A DNA stretch of 52,658 nucleotides from Nitrospirota bacterium (lineage in GTDB: Bacteria; Nitrospirota; Thermodesulfovibrionia; Thermodesulfovibrionales; SM23-35), in contig JACAFE010000024.1 of NCBI GenBank assembly GCA_013388435.1, positions 1 through 52,658 of the forward strand, in the 5' to 3' direction. This document shows, one piece after another, positions 45,024-52,658 of this stretch; the stretch's first letter is position 1; the number at the start of each line of letters is the position of its first letter. Position numbers and translations under genes: made by a program. The notes under the pieces are model-generated. The model saw nothing but the letters and a program-made list of their open reading frames with translations. It was not told where the DNA came from and searched no databases.

Positions 45024-46829
45024 TTAAAATATCCTCTTCATTCTTTCCTGTATATCATTTTCTTTTAATACAACTTCTGCAGATTTGCTGTATATATCAT
45101 TTTTTGATTTTCCGTTATTTATTTGATGAGAAAAATTATTTTCCTTAGAAAGCTTGGAAACCATATAATAAGTCCACCCAGCATCCTCTGATGTTAAATC
45201 TTTTCTTGTTTCAGGCTTCAAAGATGCAACTATCTGATAGAATTTCAGGGCATCATTTTCCCTGCCCATTCTATATAGGGTGTCAGCAAGTTTTATATAA
45301 ACTTTTAAAGGAGCTCCTATTTTCTTTAAAGCATCCTCACAAAAATCAACGGATTTTTTCATATCTTTGGAGGATTCCAGTAATTCGGCAAAGAATACTA
45401 TATCATTCGGAGTCAATTCTTTTATGGAAAGCAAAGCATTCATGGCTTTCTGATAATCTTTTTTCTCTCTCAATATCTTTGCTCTAACTCTTAATATTTC
45501 ATCAGAGTTTCCTTTTACATATTTGATATTTTCAGAAGCTTTTCTAACATCGCCTATATCAGCATAAAAATCTGCCAATAAAAAATAACACTTCGCTCTA
45601 ACATCCATAGTTCCATTTTCTACAAGCCAAGTGCACAATTCCAGAAAAGGTTTTCCTGAAGAACGCAGATTTTCGGCAATCTGCACAAGTGTTTTTGACC
45701 TTTTTGGCTCAAGAATCAGGCGTCCGAACGTATTCCATAATTTCAAAAATTCTTCTATGTTTCCATTCATAGATTCAAGAATAATTGATTCAAATTCATC
45801 TTTAGCTTCATCAGGAGGCGATTTTTTTGTGCTAATTTCTTTTAGATAATTAATTGCTTCTTTAAAATTACCCTCATTTTTATATATTTTTGCGAGTTTC
45901 AGAATAGCTAAATCATATTCTTTGATATAATAATAATTTTTTTGAACATCCAGAAGTATTTTTTTCGCTTCATCATTTCTACCCATTTTTAAAAATGCAT
46001 CGGATAGATTTATAAGGGCTCTAACCCTTGTTTTTCTGTCAGTTGATTCGACTGATAGTCTGAAATACTTAACAGCATCATCATATTTGGATTCATTCAT
46101 CGAAATAAGTCCAAGTCCGATGTATGCTTTTGGTCTTACAAAATTATCCTGAATCGTGTTGTAATATACCTTTGCATCCGATAATTTTCCTGACATTCTT
46201 AAGTTTTCAGCAAGATTGTATAAAGTTTCTGGAGATTTCATGATGAACTCTTTATTGGAAATAACAGACATATAAAGTTTTTGGGCATCTTCAACTCTTC
46301 CCATTGACTGATATATATTGGCTTTACCAAGAATTGCTCTTGGGTTTATCCCACCTTCTTCATAATTAAGCAGTGCTTCTAAATAAAGTCCCTGCATAAA
46401 CAGCGTGTCGGCAAGACCAAGACGAGCTTCTTCCTTGTTATTTGATTTAGAATGATACCTCAAGAACTGACGATATGTACTTGCTGCTTCTGGGTAATAA
46501 CCATTTCTATAATAAGTATTCGCTCTTTCAAGAAGAATTCTTTCTTTTTCATTTTCATCCTGAGCATAAAGATATGAAAGCCTCAAATGAGCAATGGCCT
46601 CGTGTATTCTTCTTTGTTTTTCATAAGCCTTATAATATACATAGTGATATTTTGACAATTCCTTTTCATCTGCTTTATATTTTGATAGAACTTTTATTGC
46701 TACATCAGGTTTATTGTCAGTTATTAATTTTTCTGCGTTTTTTATGGATAAAGAAGCATCCGAAGTTTCAGCTTTTGAAATATTCAAAGGAAAAAATAAC
46801 AAAACAATACATATATATATTTGTAACAT
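45024..46829 (-). CDS. Exported TPR-repeat protein
   Basis: A 601-residue protein with an N-terminal signal peptide (LQIYICIVLLFFPLNISKA, cleaved near residue 20) and about ten or more tetratricopeptide repeats (such as YYRNGYYPEAASTYRQFL and AKVYYNTIQDNF). It is likely periplasmic and a scaffold for protein contacts. It precedes the FlgS- and FlgR-like genes with no gap and shares their sigma-54 promoter, so a role in flagellar assembly or in signalling to the kinase is plausible but unproven. Confidence 0.82.
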   Translation of the reverse strand: MLQIYICIVLLFFPLNISKAETSDASLSIKNAEKLITDNKPDVAIKVLSKYKADEKELSKYHYVYYKAYEKQRRIHEAIAHLRLSYLYAQDENEKERILLERANTYYRNGYYPEAASTYRQFLRYHSKSNNKEEARLGLADTLFMQGLYLEALLNYEEGGINPRAILGKANIYQSMGRVEDAQKLYMSVISNKEFIMKSPETLYNLAENLRMSGKLSDAKVYYNTIQDNFVRPKAYIGLGLISMNESKYDDAVKYFRLSVESTDRKTRVRALINLSDAFLKMGRNDEAKKILLDVQKNYYYIKEYDLAILKLAKIYKNEGNFKEAINYLKEISTKKSPPDEAKDEFESIILESMNGNIEEFLKLWNTFGRLILEPKRSKTLVQIAENLRSSGKPFLELCTWLVENGTMDVRAKCYFLLADFYADIGDVRKASENIKYVKGNSDEILRVRAKILREKKDYQKAMNALLSIKELTPNDIVFFAELLESSKDMKKSVDFCEDALKKIGAPLKVYIKLADTLYRMGRENDALKFYQIVASLKPETRKDLTSEDAGWTYYMVSKLSKENNFSHQINNGKSKNDIYSKSAEVVLKENDIQERMKRIF

Positions 46830-46840
46830 GCCAATATATT

Positions 46841-46857
46841 TGCAATAATTATGCCTG
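46841..46857 (-). promoter_or_regulatory. Sigma-54 promoter for the TPR-kinase-regulator operon
   Basis: The minus strand reads CAGGCATAATTATTGCA: GGCAT at -24 and TTGCA at -12 with exact spacing, lacking only the usual T before GG. The predicted start falls within a base of the ATG at 46829, so the mRNA would have almost no leader. Confidence 0.65.
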
Positions 46858-46910
46858 CTGATAAGTTATTGAATTAATTAGATATTTATTCAGGAATGTC
46901 AATAATATGA

Positions 46911-48326
46911 CTATTTATGGAATTCTATATTTTTCTTTTTAAGTTTTTCCAGAAGGGTTGTTCTATTCAGTCCGAGTAATTCTGCAGCTTTGTTCTTCAC
47001 ACCATGAGTTTTCTCAAGTGCTTTAATAATGAGATTTTTTTCCATATTATCAATTATGGAATTTAGATTAATTCCTGATTCGGGAATTTCCAGTTCTTTA
47101 AGAGAAACATCCGATGTTTTAGGTTTATAAGTTTCCTTAACAGAAATCTCGCATGTTATTTCATGAAACTTCTCTGGCAAATCAGATAATTTTACTGTGT
47201 TATCTGTTACAAGTATTGTCAATCTTTCAATTAAATTCTCAAGCTCACGCACATTACCAGGCCATTTATATTTAATGAAGCAATCCATTACTTCAGGAGA
47301 AAATTTAAGATTTTCACGCTTTCTTTTCCTGCAAAATTTATTTGTAAAATGGTCAATAAGCAAAGGTATATCATCAATTCTGTCTTTAAGAGCTGGAATA
47401 TGTAATGGTATCACGTTTAAACGATAAAAAAGATCCTCGCGGAATTTACCTTCTTTTGTGGCCTTCTCAAGATCGCGATTTGTTGCTGCTATAATTCTAA
47501 CATCGACTTTTATGGTTTTAATTCCACCCACTCTTTCGAATTCTCGTTCCTGCAAAACTCTAAGAAGTTTTACCTGAAGTGAAGGATCAAGTTCACCAAT
47601 TTCATCAAGAAACAAAGTCCCTTCATTTGCAAGTTCAAATCTTCCGGCACGTGTCATAACAGCACCGGTAAACGCACCTTTTTCATGACCAAAAAGCTCA
47701 GATTCGAGGAGGTCTCTTGGAATTGCTGCACAATTTAAAGGCACAAATGGTTTCTGTGAACGTGAACTGTTAAAATGAATAGTTTTAGCTATAAGTTCTT
47801 TACCTGTACCGCTTTTTCCTGTGATAAGAACAGTGCTGTCGGTATCAGCAACTTTTTCAATCATTTCATAAACTTTTTGCATTTGTGGTGAGTCGCCTAT
47901 TAAACCTTCGAAATTATATTTTCTTTTCAAATGCTTTTTAAGGAGTATGTTTTCTTTTTTAAGTCTTGATATGCTGATTGCACGGTCTATAATAATCAAA
48001 AGTTCATCTAGCACAAATGGCTTTGTAACATAATCAAATGCTCCTATTTTCATTGCTTCTACAGCAGTCTGAACAGTTCCAAAGGCTGTTATAATAATCG
48101 CCGGGGTTGTAATGTTCATTTCAGATACTTTTTTAAGTAAATCTAACCCTCCCATCCCAGGCATCACTAAATCAACCAGAAAAACATCGAACTTTTCAGA
48201 TTGTAGAAGTTCAAGCCCTTCATGGCCATTTGTTGCTGTAGTAACCAGATAACCATTTTCTTTTAAAAAATCAGCGAGAGAATCTCTTACTGACTCATCA
48301 TCGTCAATTATCAATATGTGATTCAT
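46911..48326 (-). CDS. NtrC-family sigma-54-dependent response regulator (second)
   Basis: A 471-residue activator: receiver ([31 protein letters not shown] phospho-Asp), AAA+ domain ([33 protein letters not shown]) and Fis-type DNA-binding end ([23 protein letters not shown]). A 45-residue linker separates AAA+ and HTH. No kinase gene adjoins it, so its partner is elsewhere or it shares the FlgS-like kinase. It is divergent from motA, whose sigma-54 promoter it may serve. Confidence 0.93.
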   Translation of the reverse strand: MNHILIIDDDESVRDSLADFLKENGYLVTTATNGHEGLELLQSEKFDVFLVDLVMPGMGGLDLLKKVSEMNITTPAIIITAFGTVQTAVEAMKIGAFDYVTKPFVLDELLIIIDRAISISRLKKENILLKKHLKRKYNFEGLIGDSPQMQKVYEMIEKVADTDSTVLITGKSGTGKELIAKTIHFNSSRSQKPFVPLNCAAIPRDLLESELFGHEKGAFTGAVMTRAGRFELANEGTLFLDEIGELDPSLQVKLLRVLQEREFERVGGIKTIKVDVRIIAATNRDLEKATKEGKFREDLFYRLNVIPLHIPALKDRIDDIPLLIDHFTNKFCRKRKRENLKFSPEVMDCFIKYKWPGNVRELENLIERLTILVTDNTVKLSDLPEKFHEITCEISVKETYKPKTSDVSLKELEIPESGINLNSIIDNMEKNLIIKALEKTHGVKNKAAELLGLNRTTLLEKLKKKNIEFHK

Positions 48327-48657
48327 ACAGAAACTTTAAAATAATTTTTATCTTATGTCAATACTTTGACTCAAGAAAAATTTTCCTCAAACGGAAAACA
48401 TTACCTAATTTGTATCATTTTTATTAACCCAAAAAATGCAATTGAAATAATACATATATTGTGAAAACATTTATTTTTAATCCCCTTGAACCCCATTTAT
48501 TAATGGATTAAGGTGATTGTTTATTAGCAATAACTCAATTTATGAAACAAAATCAAAGGTCTCTTTTTAATGAGGCTGAAGTCTAAATTAAACATATAAC
48601 CTTAATTGTCTATATATCCTTTCATATCAATTTAACGAGTTGTTCAATAAATAATAT
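48327..48657. other. Intergenic region between the second NtrC gene and motA
   Basis: About 330 bp with no gene. It contains a region at about 48478-48516 (AATCCCCTTGAACCCC ... GGATTAAGGTGATT) resembling a worn-down copy of the AAGGGGG-type word at about 1100-1113. Upstream activator sites for the sigma-54 promoter would be expected here, but I cannot name one. Confidence 0.4.
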
Positions 48658-48674
48658 CTGGCACATCAATTGCA
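48658..48674 (+). promoter_or_regulatory. motA: Sigma-54 promoter for motAB
   Basis: CTGGCACATCAATTGCA fits the -24/-12 consensus at every key base: TGGCAC, 5-bp gap, TTGCA. The predicted start is near 48685, giving a leader of about 26 nt that contains the CGGAGG ribosome-binding site. It is the best sigma-54 match in the window. Confidence 0.85.
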
Positions 48675-48710
48675 ATTATAATTTTAAATTATTTATTCCG
48701 GAGGTTTAAA

Positions 48711-49496
48711 ATGAATTTTCTATTCTCAACAATTGCTGTTGCTGGTGCGCTGTTTCTTTTGATGTTAACATTTAAAAATATTGGCATAAATATGCTTTTG
48801 AATACAAATGCACTTATATTAATTCTGGGCGGGTCATTAATATCTCTTTTTATTGCCTTCCCGGCAAATCGTTTAAAGGATACGGTAGTTGATATATTTG
48901 AATCATTTAAAAATAAAAGAGACAAAAATGAACTAATAAAAGACATCGTTGATATTGCAAAAATATATCGCAGCGCGAATATGAGAAAGCTTGAAGAAAA
49001 AACAATAAATATCAATGACAGGTTTTTGAGACTCGGAATAACTTTACTATTAAATCATTCTAAAAGCAATGAAATAAGGGATATTCTTGAAAGAGAAGCA
49101 TCTCTCAGGATTGCTCAATACAATCTAAGCCAGAATATAATAAGAACAGTCGCAAGACTTGCCCCGTCTCTTGGCTTGGCAGGAACTGTCATCAGTCTTG
49201 TCAGTATGTTTAATAATTTTCAATCTGTTGATTCCATCGCTCCAATGATGTCTGTTGCTCTTATGTCAACTTTCTATGGTGTGATAATATCAAATGTTTT
49301 TGCATTACCTCTAAGCGCAAAAATGAAAGAAAAGGCAATACTTTCTGAAATTCTTATGTCAATCACTATTGAAGGAATTATAGCTGTTTACAATATGGAA
49401 CATCCATTAAAAATAGAAGACCGGCTTTCTGGACATTCGGAAACAGTGAAAGTTTATCATTCCGAAGTAAAAATCCCTTTAACAAATTCAATATAA
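48711..49496 (+). CDS. motA: Flagellar motor stator protein MotA
   Basis: A 261-residue integral membrane stator with four transmembrane helices (two near residues 3-50, two near 145-200). The third-helix segment RTVARLAPSLGLAGTVISLVSMF holds the conserved Pro/Gly pattern of MotA/PomA. The cytoplasmic loop has charged residues that would face FliG. Shorter than E. coli MotA (295), close to PomA (253), so it may be Na+- or H+-driven; residues by eye do not decide. CGGAGG precedes the ATG. Confidence 0.92.
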   Translation: MNFLFSTIAVAGALFLLMLTFKNIGINMLLNTNALILILGGSLISLFIAFPANRLKDTVVDIFESFKNKRDKNELIKDIVDIAKIYRSANMRKLEEKTININDRFLRLGITLLLNHSKSNEIRDILEREASLRIAQYNLSQNIIRTVARLAPSLGLAGTVISLVSMFNNFQSVDSIAPMMSVALMSTFYGVIISNVFALPLSAKMKEKAILSEILMSITIEGIIAVYNMEHPLKIEDRLSGHSETVKVYHSEVKIPLTNSI

Positions 49497-49511
49497 ATTT
49501 ACAAATAAATC

Positions 49512-50195
49512 GTGCTTAAAAAACAAAGAATAAGTCTTGAAAATACTTCTGAATCAGAAAGTACATGGCTTATAACATTAAGCGATGTACTTACACTTCT
49601 CTTGATCTTTTTTATGATGTTTGCATTCCTGACAAAAAACATGAAATCATCTATTGTGAGGGATGTTAATGCAGATGAACAAATTCAAAAAAAGGAAAAT
49701 ACAGAATTAAACTCTTTCGAAAAATTAGAGGAAATAAAAACGCAGATGGACAACGCATTGCGTGACCTGAATATGGAAGATTATATTGATATACAAAAAA
49801 ATGGCAATGAACTAATAATATCCATAAAAGAAAAAATATCATTTGAATCTGGAAATGCAACTTTACTTCCCGAATCAGAACCTGTTCTTGACAAAATAGC
49901 TGTTATCTTAAAAACAAGTCCCGAACTGGACGCTGAAATAAATGGACATACTGATAATATTCCCATAAATACATCAACTTATCCTTCCAACTGGGAATTG
50001 TCTATGGCACGTGCAATAAGTGTTTTAAAATATTTTATTAATAAACATTCAATCGAACCCTCAAGGCTTTCTATAAAAGGGAATGCGGATCAAAGACCTC
50101 TCGTTAAAAATGATACACCTGAACACAGAATGCAAAACAGAAGAGTTGAAATTAAAATTAGTGAAAAAAATAATAATTATTTTAGGCAGACATAA
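49512..50195 (+). CDS. motB: Flagellar motor stator protein MotB
   Basis: A 227-residue partner of MotA. A single transmembrane helix begins ITLSDVLTLLLIFFMMFAF with the ion-binding Asp25. A plug/linker follows, then an OmpA-like peptidoglycan-binding domain (about 105-220) with GHTDNIPINTSTYPSNWELSMARA and GNADQRP. The start is GTG at 49512 with no strong ribosome-binding site. Its last 19 nt overlap the convergent HD-GYP gene. Confidence 0.92.
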   Translation: MLKKQRISLENTSESESTWLITLSDVLTLLLIFFMMFAFLTKNMKSSIVRDVNADEQIQKKENTELNSFEKLEEIKTQMDNALRDLNMEDYIDIQKNGNELIISIKEKISFESGNATLLPESEPVLDKIAVILKTSPELDAEINGHTDNIPINTSTYPSNWELSMARAISVLKYFINKHSIEPSRLSIKGNADQRPLVKNDTPEHRMQNRRVEIKISEKNNNYFRQT

Positions 50196-51457
50196 TTTTT
50201 TACATTCCCGAGCATTAATATAAAATTTTTAAGAATATTATAGTCATAATTTTCAGATTCTTTTTCTATAATTTTAAGCGCTTCAAACGGAGTTAATGCT
50301 TTTCTATAAGGTCTCTGTGTTGTAAGCGCATCATAACAGTCAACAATAGCTGTTATTCTTCCAGTAAGTGAAATTTTATCACCATTCAAGCCTCTGGGAT
50401 AACCCTTACCTGACAGTTTTTCGTGATGCTGACTTACCGGAATAAAAGCTTCCTCTGGAATATTTCTATGGCAATTCAAGATATCCTCGCCTTTATTAAC
50501 ATGTGTTTGCATTATCATATATTCTTCATCAGAAAGTCGCTCTCTTTTATTCAATATTTCAGAAGGGATCAAACTTTTTCCTATATCATGTAAAATCGCT
50601 CCAAAACCGAGTGTATCTATTTCATGTTTTTTCAGTCCCATTGCTATCCCGAGACCTATTGCCAATACAGAAACATTAACCGAGTGGGTATAAGTATAAT
50701 AATCATGGTTTTTAATATTTAGCAGATCATATAAAGTTTCATTATTATTAATAATGTAATTTATTATTTTATTAACTGAATCAAAGGTTTTTGTAAGAAT
50801 TTCACCGCTTCTCGGGTTGTCGAATAATTCCCTAACAACAATTTTTGATGCTTCCTTTACAATACGGGCTTTAATTGAATCATCACTTTGAATATTTGAA
50901 ACAGAATCAAGATATTCCTGGTAATAGATTAAGTCATTTTTATTTATTAAAATTTCTCCGGTATTAATCAATGCTTCTTCCTGAATTTTATAAGGCTCTG
51001 TTTTTGAAGCTTTAACCAAAATTTTTATTCTCGTTTTCTCAAATAAATAAAGATTAAAATAAATTTCCGTTCCCGGAATAAATACTGAACTGTTAATTTG
51101 ATGAAACTGAACTTTGAAATAACGGTAATCTTTTTCTGAAACAAGATTAATTTTATTTAAATTTGAGTCGTTAAGATAGCCATTCCTTAAATAATCTTCA
51201 TATGTTTCTAAATCCTTTGATAGTATAAAAATATCCCTTATACCTCTTTTTTTTAAATAATCTCCTGCATTTTCCGGGAATATCGTACCTTTATTATAAA
51301 GATATTTAATGATATTCAAATCCTTCACATAAATATCAAATGGCAAAACTACTCCTGATTTAAGTTTATCAAGATCAATTTGTATATAATCATCTTTAAA
51401 TTTAATTATTTTATAATTTGTTTTGCTCATTTCAATACTCAGAATATACTGGTTCAT
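50177..51457 (-). CDS. HD-GYP domain c-di-GMP phosphodiesterase
   Basis: A 426-residue protein. The N-terminal 200 residues are two PilZ/DUF3391-like regulatory segments without a clear motif. The C-terminal HD-GYP domain (about 225-415) holds HTHSVNVS-type His, the HDIGK metal site, and HHEKLSGKGYPRGL (the GYP motif). It would hydrolyse c-di-GMP, opposing the GGDEF protein at 4087. The convergent overlap with motB and nearness to the motor genes suggest motility control. Confidence 0.88.
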   Translation of the reverse strand: MNQYILSIEMSKTNYKIIKFKDDYIQIDLDKLKSGVVLPFDIYVKDLNIIKYLYNKGTIFPENAGDYLKKRGIRDIFILSKDLETYEDYLRNGYLNDSNLNKINLVSEKDYRYFKVQFHQINSSVFIPGTEIYFNLYLFEKTRIKILVKASKTEPYKIQEEALINTGEILINKNDLIYYQEYLDSVSNIQSDDSIKARIVKEASKIVVRELFDNPRSGEILTKTFDSVNKIINYIINNNETLYDLLNIKNHDYYTYTHSVNVSVLAIGLGIAMGLKKHEIDTLGFGAILHDIGKSLIPSEILNKRERLSDEEYMIMQTHVNKGEDILNCHRNIPEEAFIPVSQHHEKLSGKGYPRGLNGDKISLTGRITAIVDCYDALTTQRPYRKALTPFEALKIIEKESENYDYNILKNFILMLGNVKNYVCLK

Positions 51458-51558
51458 TTCTATTTTCGGATTTTTTCAGGAATCTATTTAATTTTTATAT
51501 AGAAAGTAAAAATTAAATATTCATAATAAAGATATTCATTTGGCTGGCAGTATTTCAG

Positions 51559-52125
51559 TTAAAACTTTTTTAGTAAAAAATTTAGAATGTCATCAAGGTT
51601 ATCCAAAAGTATATATCCATTTTCATAATGGCTCTTATTCCATGGGAATAAAAGTCCTGCTCCCTGCACTTGTTTTTCTCTTGCTTTTTCAAGTACTTTT
51701 GGTGAATCATCAACAACAAAACAGCAATCATAATCAAAAAGTACTGTTTTGTCATAAGAAAGATGTAATTCGTCGAAATGAAGTCCGTGCATCTTTAACC
51801 ATCTTTCAGTAGGTATTCTGGTATTTTCAGAACGATGGCTTGCAATAGTTATATGAAAGCCTTGTTTCTTTAGGGTATCGAGGAATCTTTTGGATTCAGG
51901 ATATGGCAAATGTCTTTTATTATCCTGATTAAGATGAATTTTATTGATTGCATTCATAAACTCATCAATAGAACAATAATTTTGCCAGAAATCCCAATCA
52001 ATCCAGTGTTCAGGAGTCGGAATTAAGCCATTGATTATTTTTAATTCCTCATAAAGAATATCGCAAAAGTGCCATAATGTATTATCAATATCAACTATTG
52101 CTCTTAATTTTTTCTCTTTTTTCAA
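51559..52125 (-). CDS. 5'(3')-deoxyribonucleotidase-like HAD protein
   Basis: A 188-residue HAD-fold protein with motif I DIDNTLW, motif II (IASHR) and motif IV VDDSP, plus the WLKMHGLHFDELH region seen in the NT5C/type C nucleotidase group. It probably dephosphorylates a nucleotide or a related phosphate ester. Start at the ATG before KKEKKLRAIVDID. It stands alone between HD-GYP and tRNA-Gly. Confidence 0.7.
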   Translation of the reverse strand: MKKEKKLRAIVDIDNTLWHFCDILYEELKIINGLIPTPEHWIDWDFWQNYCSIDEFMNAINKIHLNQDNKRHLPYPESKRFLDTLKKQGFHITIASHRSENTRIPTERWLKMHGLHFDELHLSYDKTVLFDYDCCFVVDDSPKVLEKAREKQVQGAGLLFPWNKSHYENGYILLDNLDDILNFLLKKF

Positions 52126-52305
52126 TATTTTTAACTCTTTATTAGTTTAGATAAAATATGCTAAAGTTCAAAATAAGATAATTTCAATAATTTTTGCAAG
52201 TTTAAAAATTATAACAAAAAACTTTTTTCTTTATAATATATAGATACAAAAACTTATCTACATCATTCAGATTAACGAAATGTTATAATTAATTTTACAG
52301 ATCTT

Positions 52306-52380
<75 letters not shown>

Positions 52381-52658
52381 GAATTGCTTATGTAAAAAGG
52401 ATAGCTTTTATTTTATCGGAATATCAATATTCATTCTGAAATAATAAATATTTAAATCAGATGTTATGAAACTTCTAATAATATCCTCAGGTAAAATTAA
52501 TCGCAATATAAAGATTTTTGTCATCATTATAAACCCAACCCCATTGAATTTTGAATAGTTATACAAATACTTGACTTTAAATGTCAATAGCGATAACATA
52601 CTTTCTAAAAATATAAAAATATTTAACTGTTTTCACTATAATCTTCATTTCTTATGAA

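Noticed and set aside
52408-52599. 63-aa minus-strand ORF after tRNA-Gly
   Set aside because: A+T-rich hydrophobic frame without start signal or recognisable family.

Overview
The window looks like chromosomal DNA from a strongly A+T-rich, motile, Gram-negative-type anaerobe. It has a complete flagellar hook/basal-body cluster with sigma-54 promoter motifs, selenium-linked genes, MglA-like GTPase and GGDEF signalling, HslUV, and many small 1-11 nt overlaps between operon genes. My best guess is Nitrospirota (Thermodesulfovibrio-like) or a neighbouring deep lineage. That placement rests on gene content and style only; no 16S gene is present.

Layout: 1-3001 is a patchy accessory region. It holds a truncated DUF499-like remnant fused end-on to a two-CW protein gene, a small Cys/Trp-rich protein, dispersed intergenic repeats, a Crp/Fnr regulator and an alpha-solenoid protein. 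3006-8146 (minus) is secA followed by a GAF-GGDEF protein and an MglA-like GTPase. 8296-10820 (plus) is the methylthiotransferase pair miaB-mtaB, followed by a 765-bp very A+T-rich non-coding stretch. 11586-15631 is a selenium-linked island: DUF3343, yedF and an EF2568-type cysteine desulfurase (plus) converge on selB and an unusual tRNA gene (minus). 15851-24900 (plus) carries a DksA/TraR protein and then a compact operon gcvH-lpd-unknown-ftsB-GH57-dtd-glgB. 24929-31219 (minus) has HAD, phosphotransferase and rlpA genes, the classic xerC-hslV-hslU order, and purC. dapB (plus) ends at a bidirectional terminator that also ends the flagellar block. 32314-42420 (minus) runs flgB-flgC-orf-fliE-fliF-fliG-fliH-fliI-fliJ-motE, then fliK-flgD-flgE. 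42592-48326 holds a TPR protein, a FlgS-like kinase, a FlgR-like regulator and a second NtrC-type regulator. motA-motB, an HD-GYP protein, a nucleotidase-like HAD protein and tRNA-Gly(CCC) finish the window.

The standout is the tRNA at 15536-15631 directly upstream of selB. It has the body of a bacterial tRNA-Sec (8-bp acceptor stem, 5-bp T stem, long variable arm). Its anticodon, however, is GCA (cysteine) and its discriminator base is U73, the main cysteinyl-tRNA synthetase identity base. With a full-length SelB beside it and no selA or selD in view, this suggests an altered selenocysteine/cysteine decoding system rather than ordinary UGA decoding. The second theme is flagellar control: good sigma-54 -24/-12 motifs precede flgB, the TPR-kinase-regulator operon and motAB, next to two sigma-54 activators.
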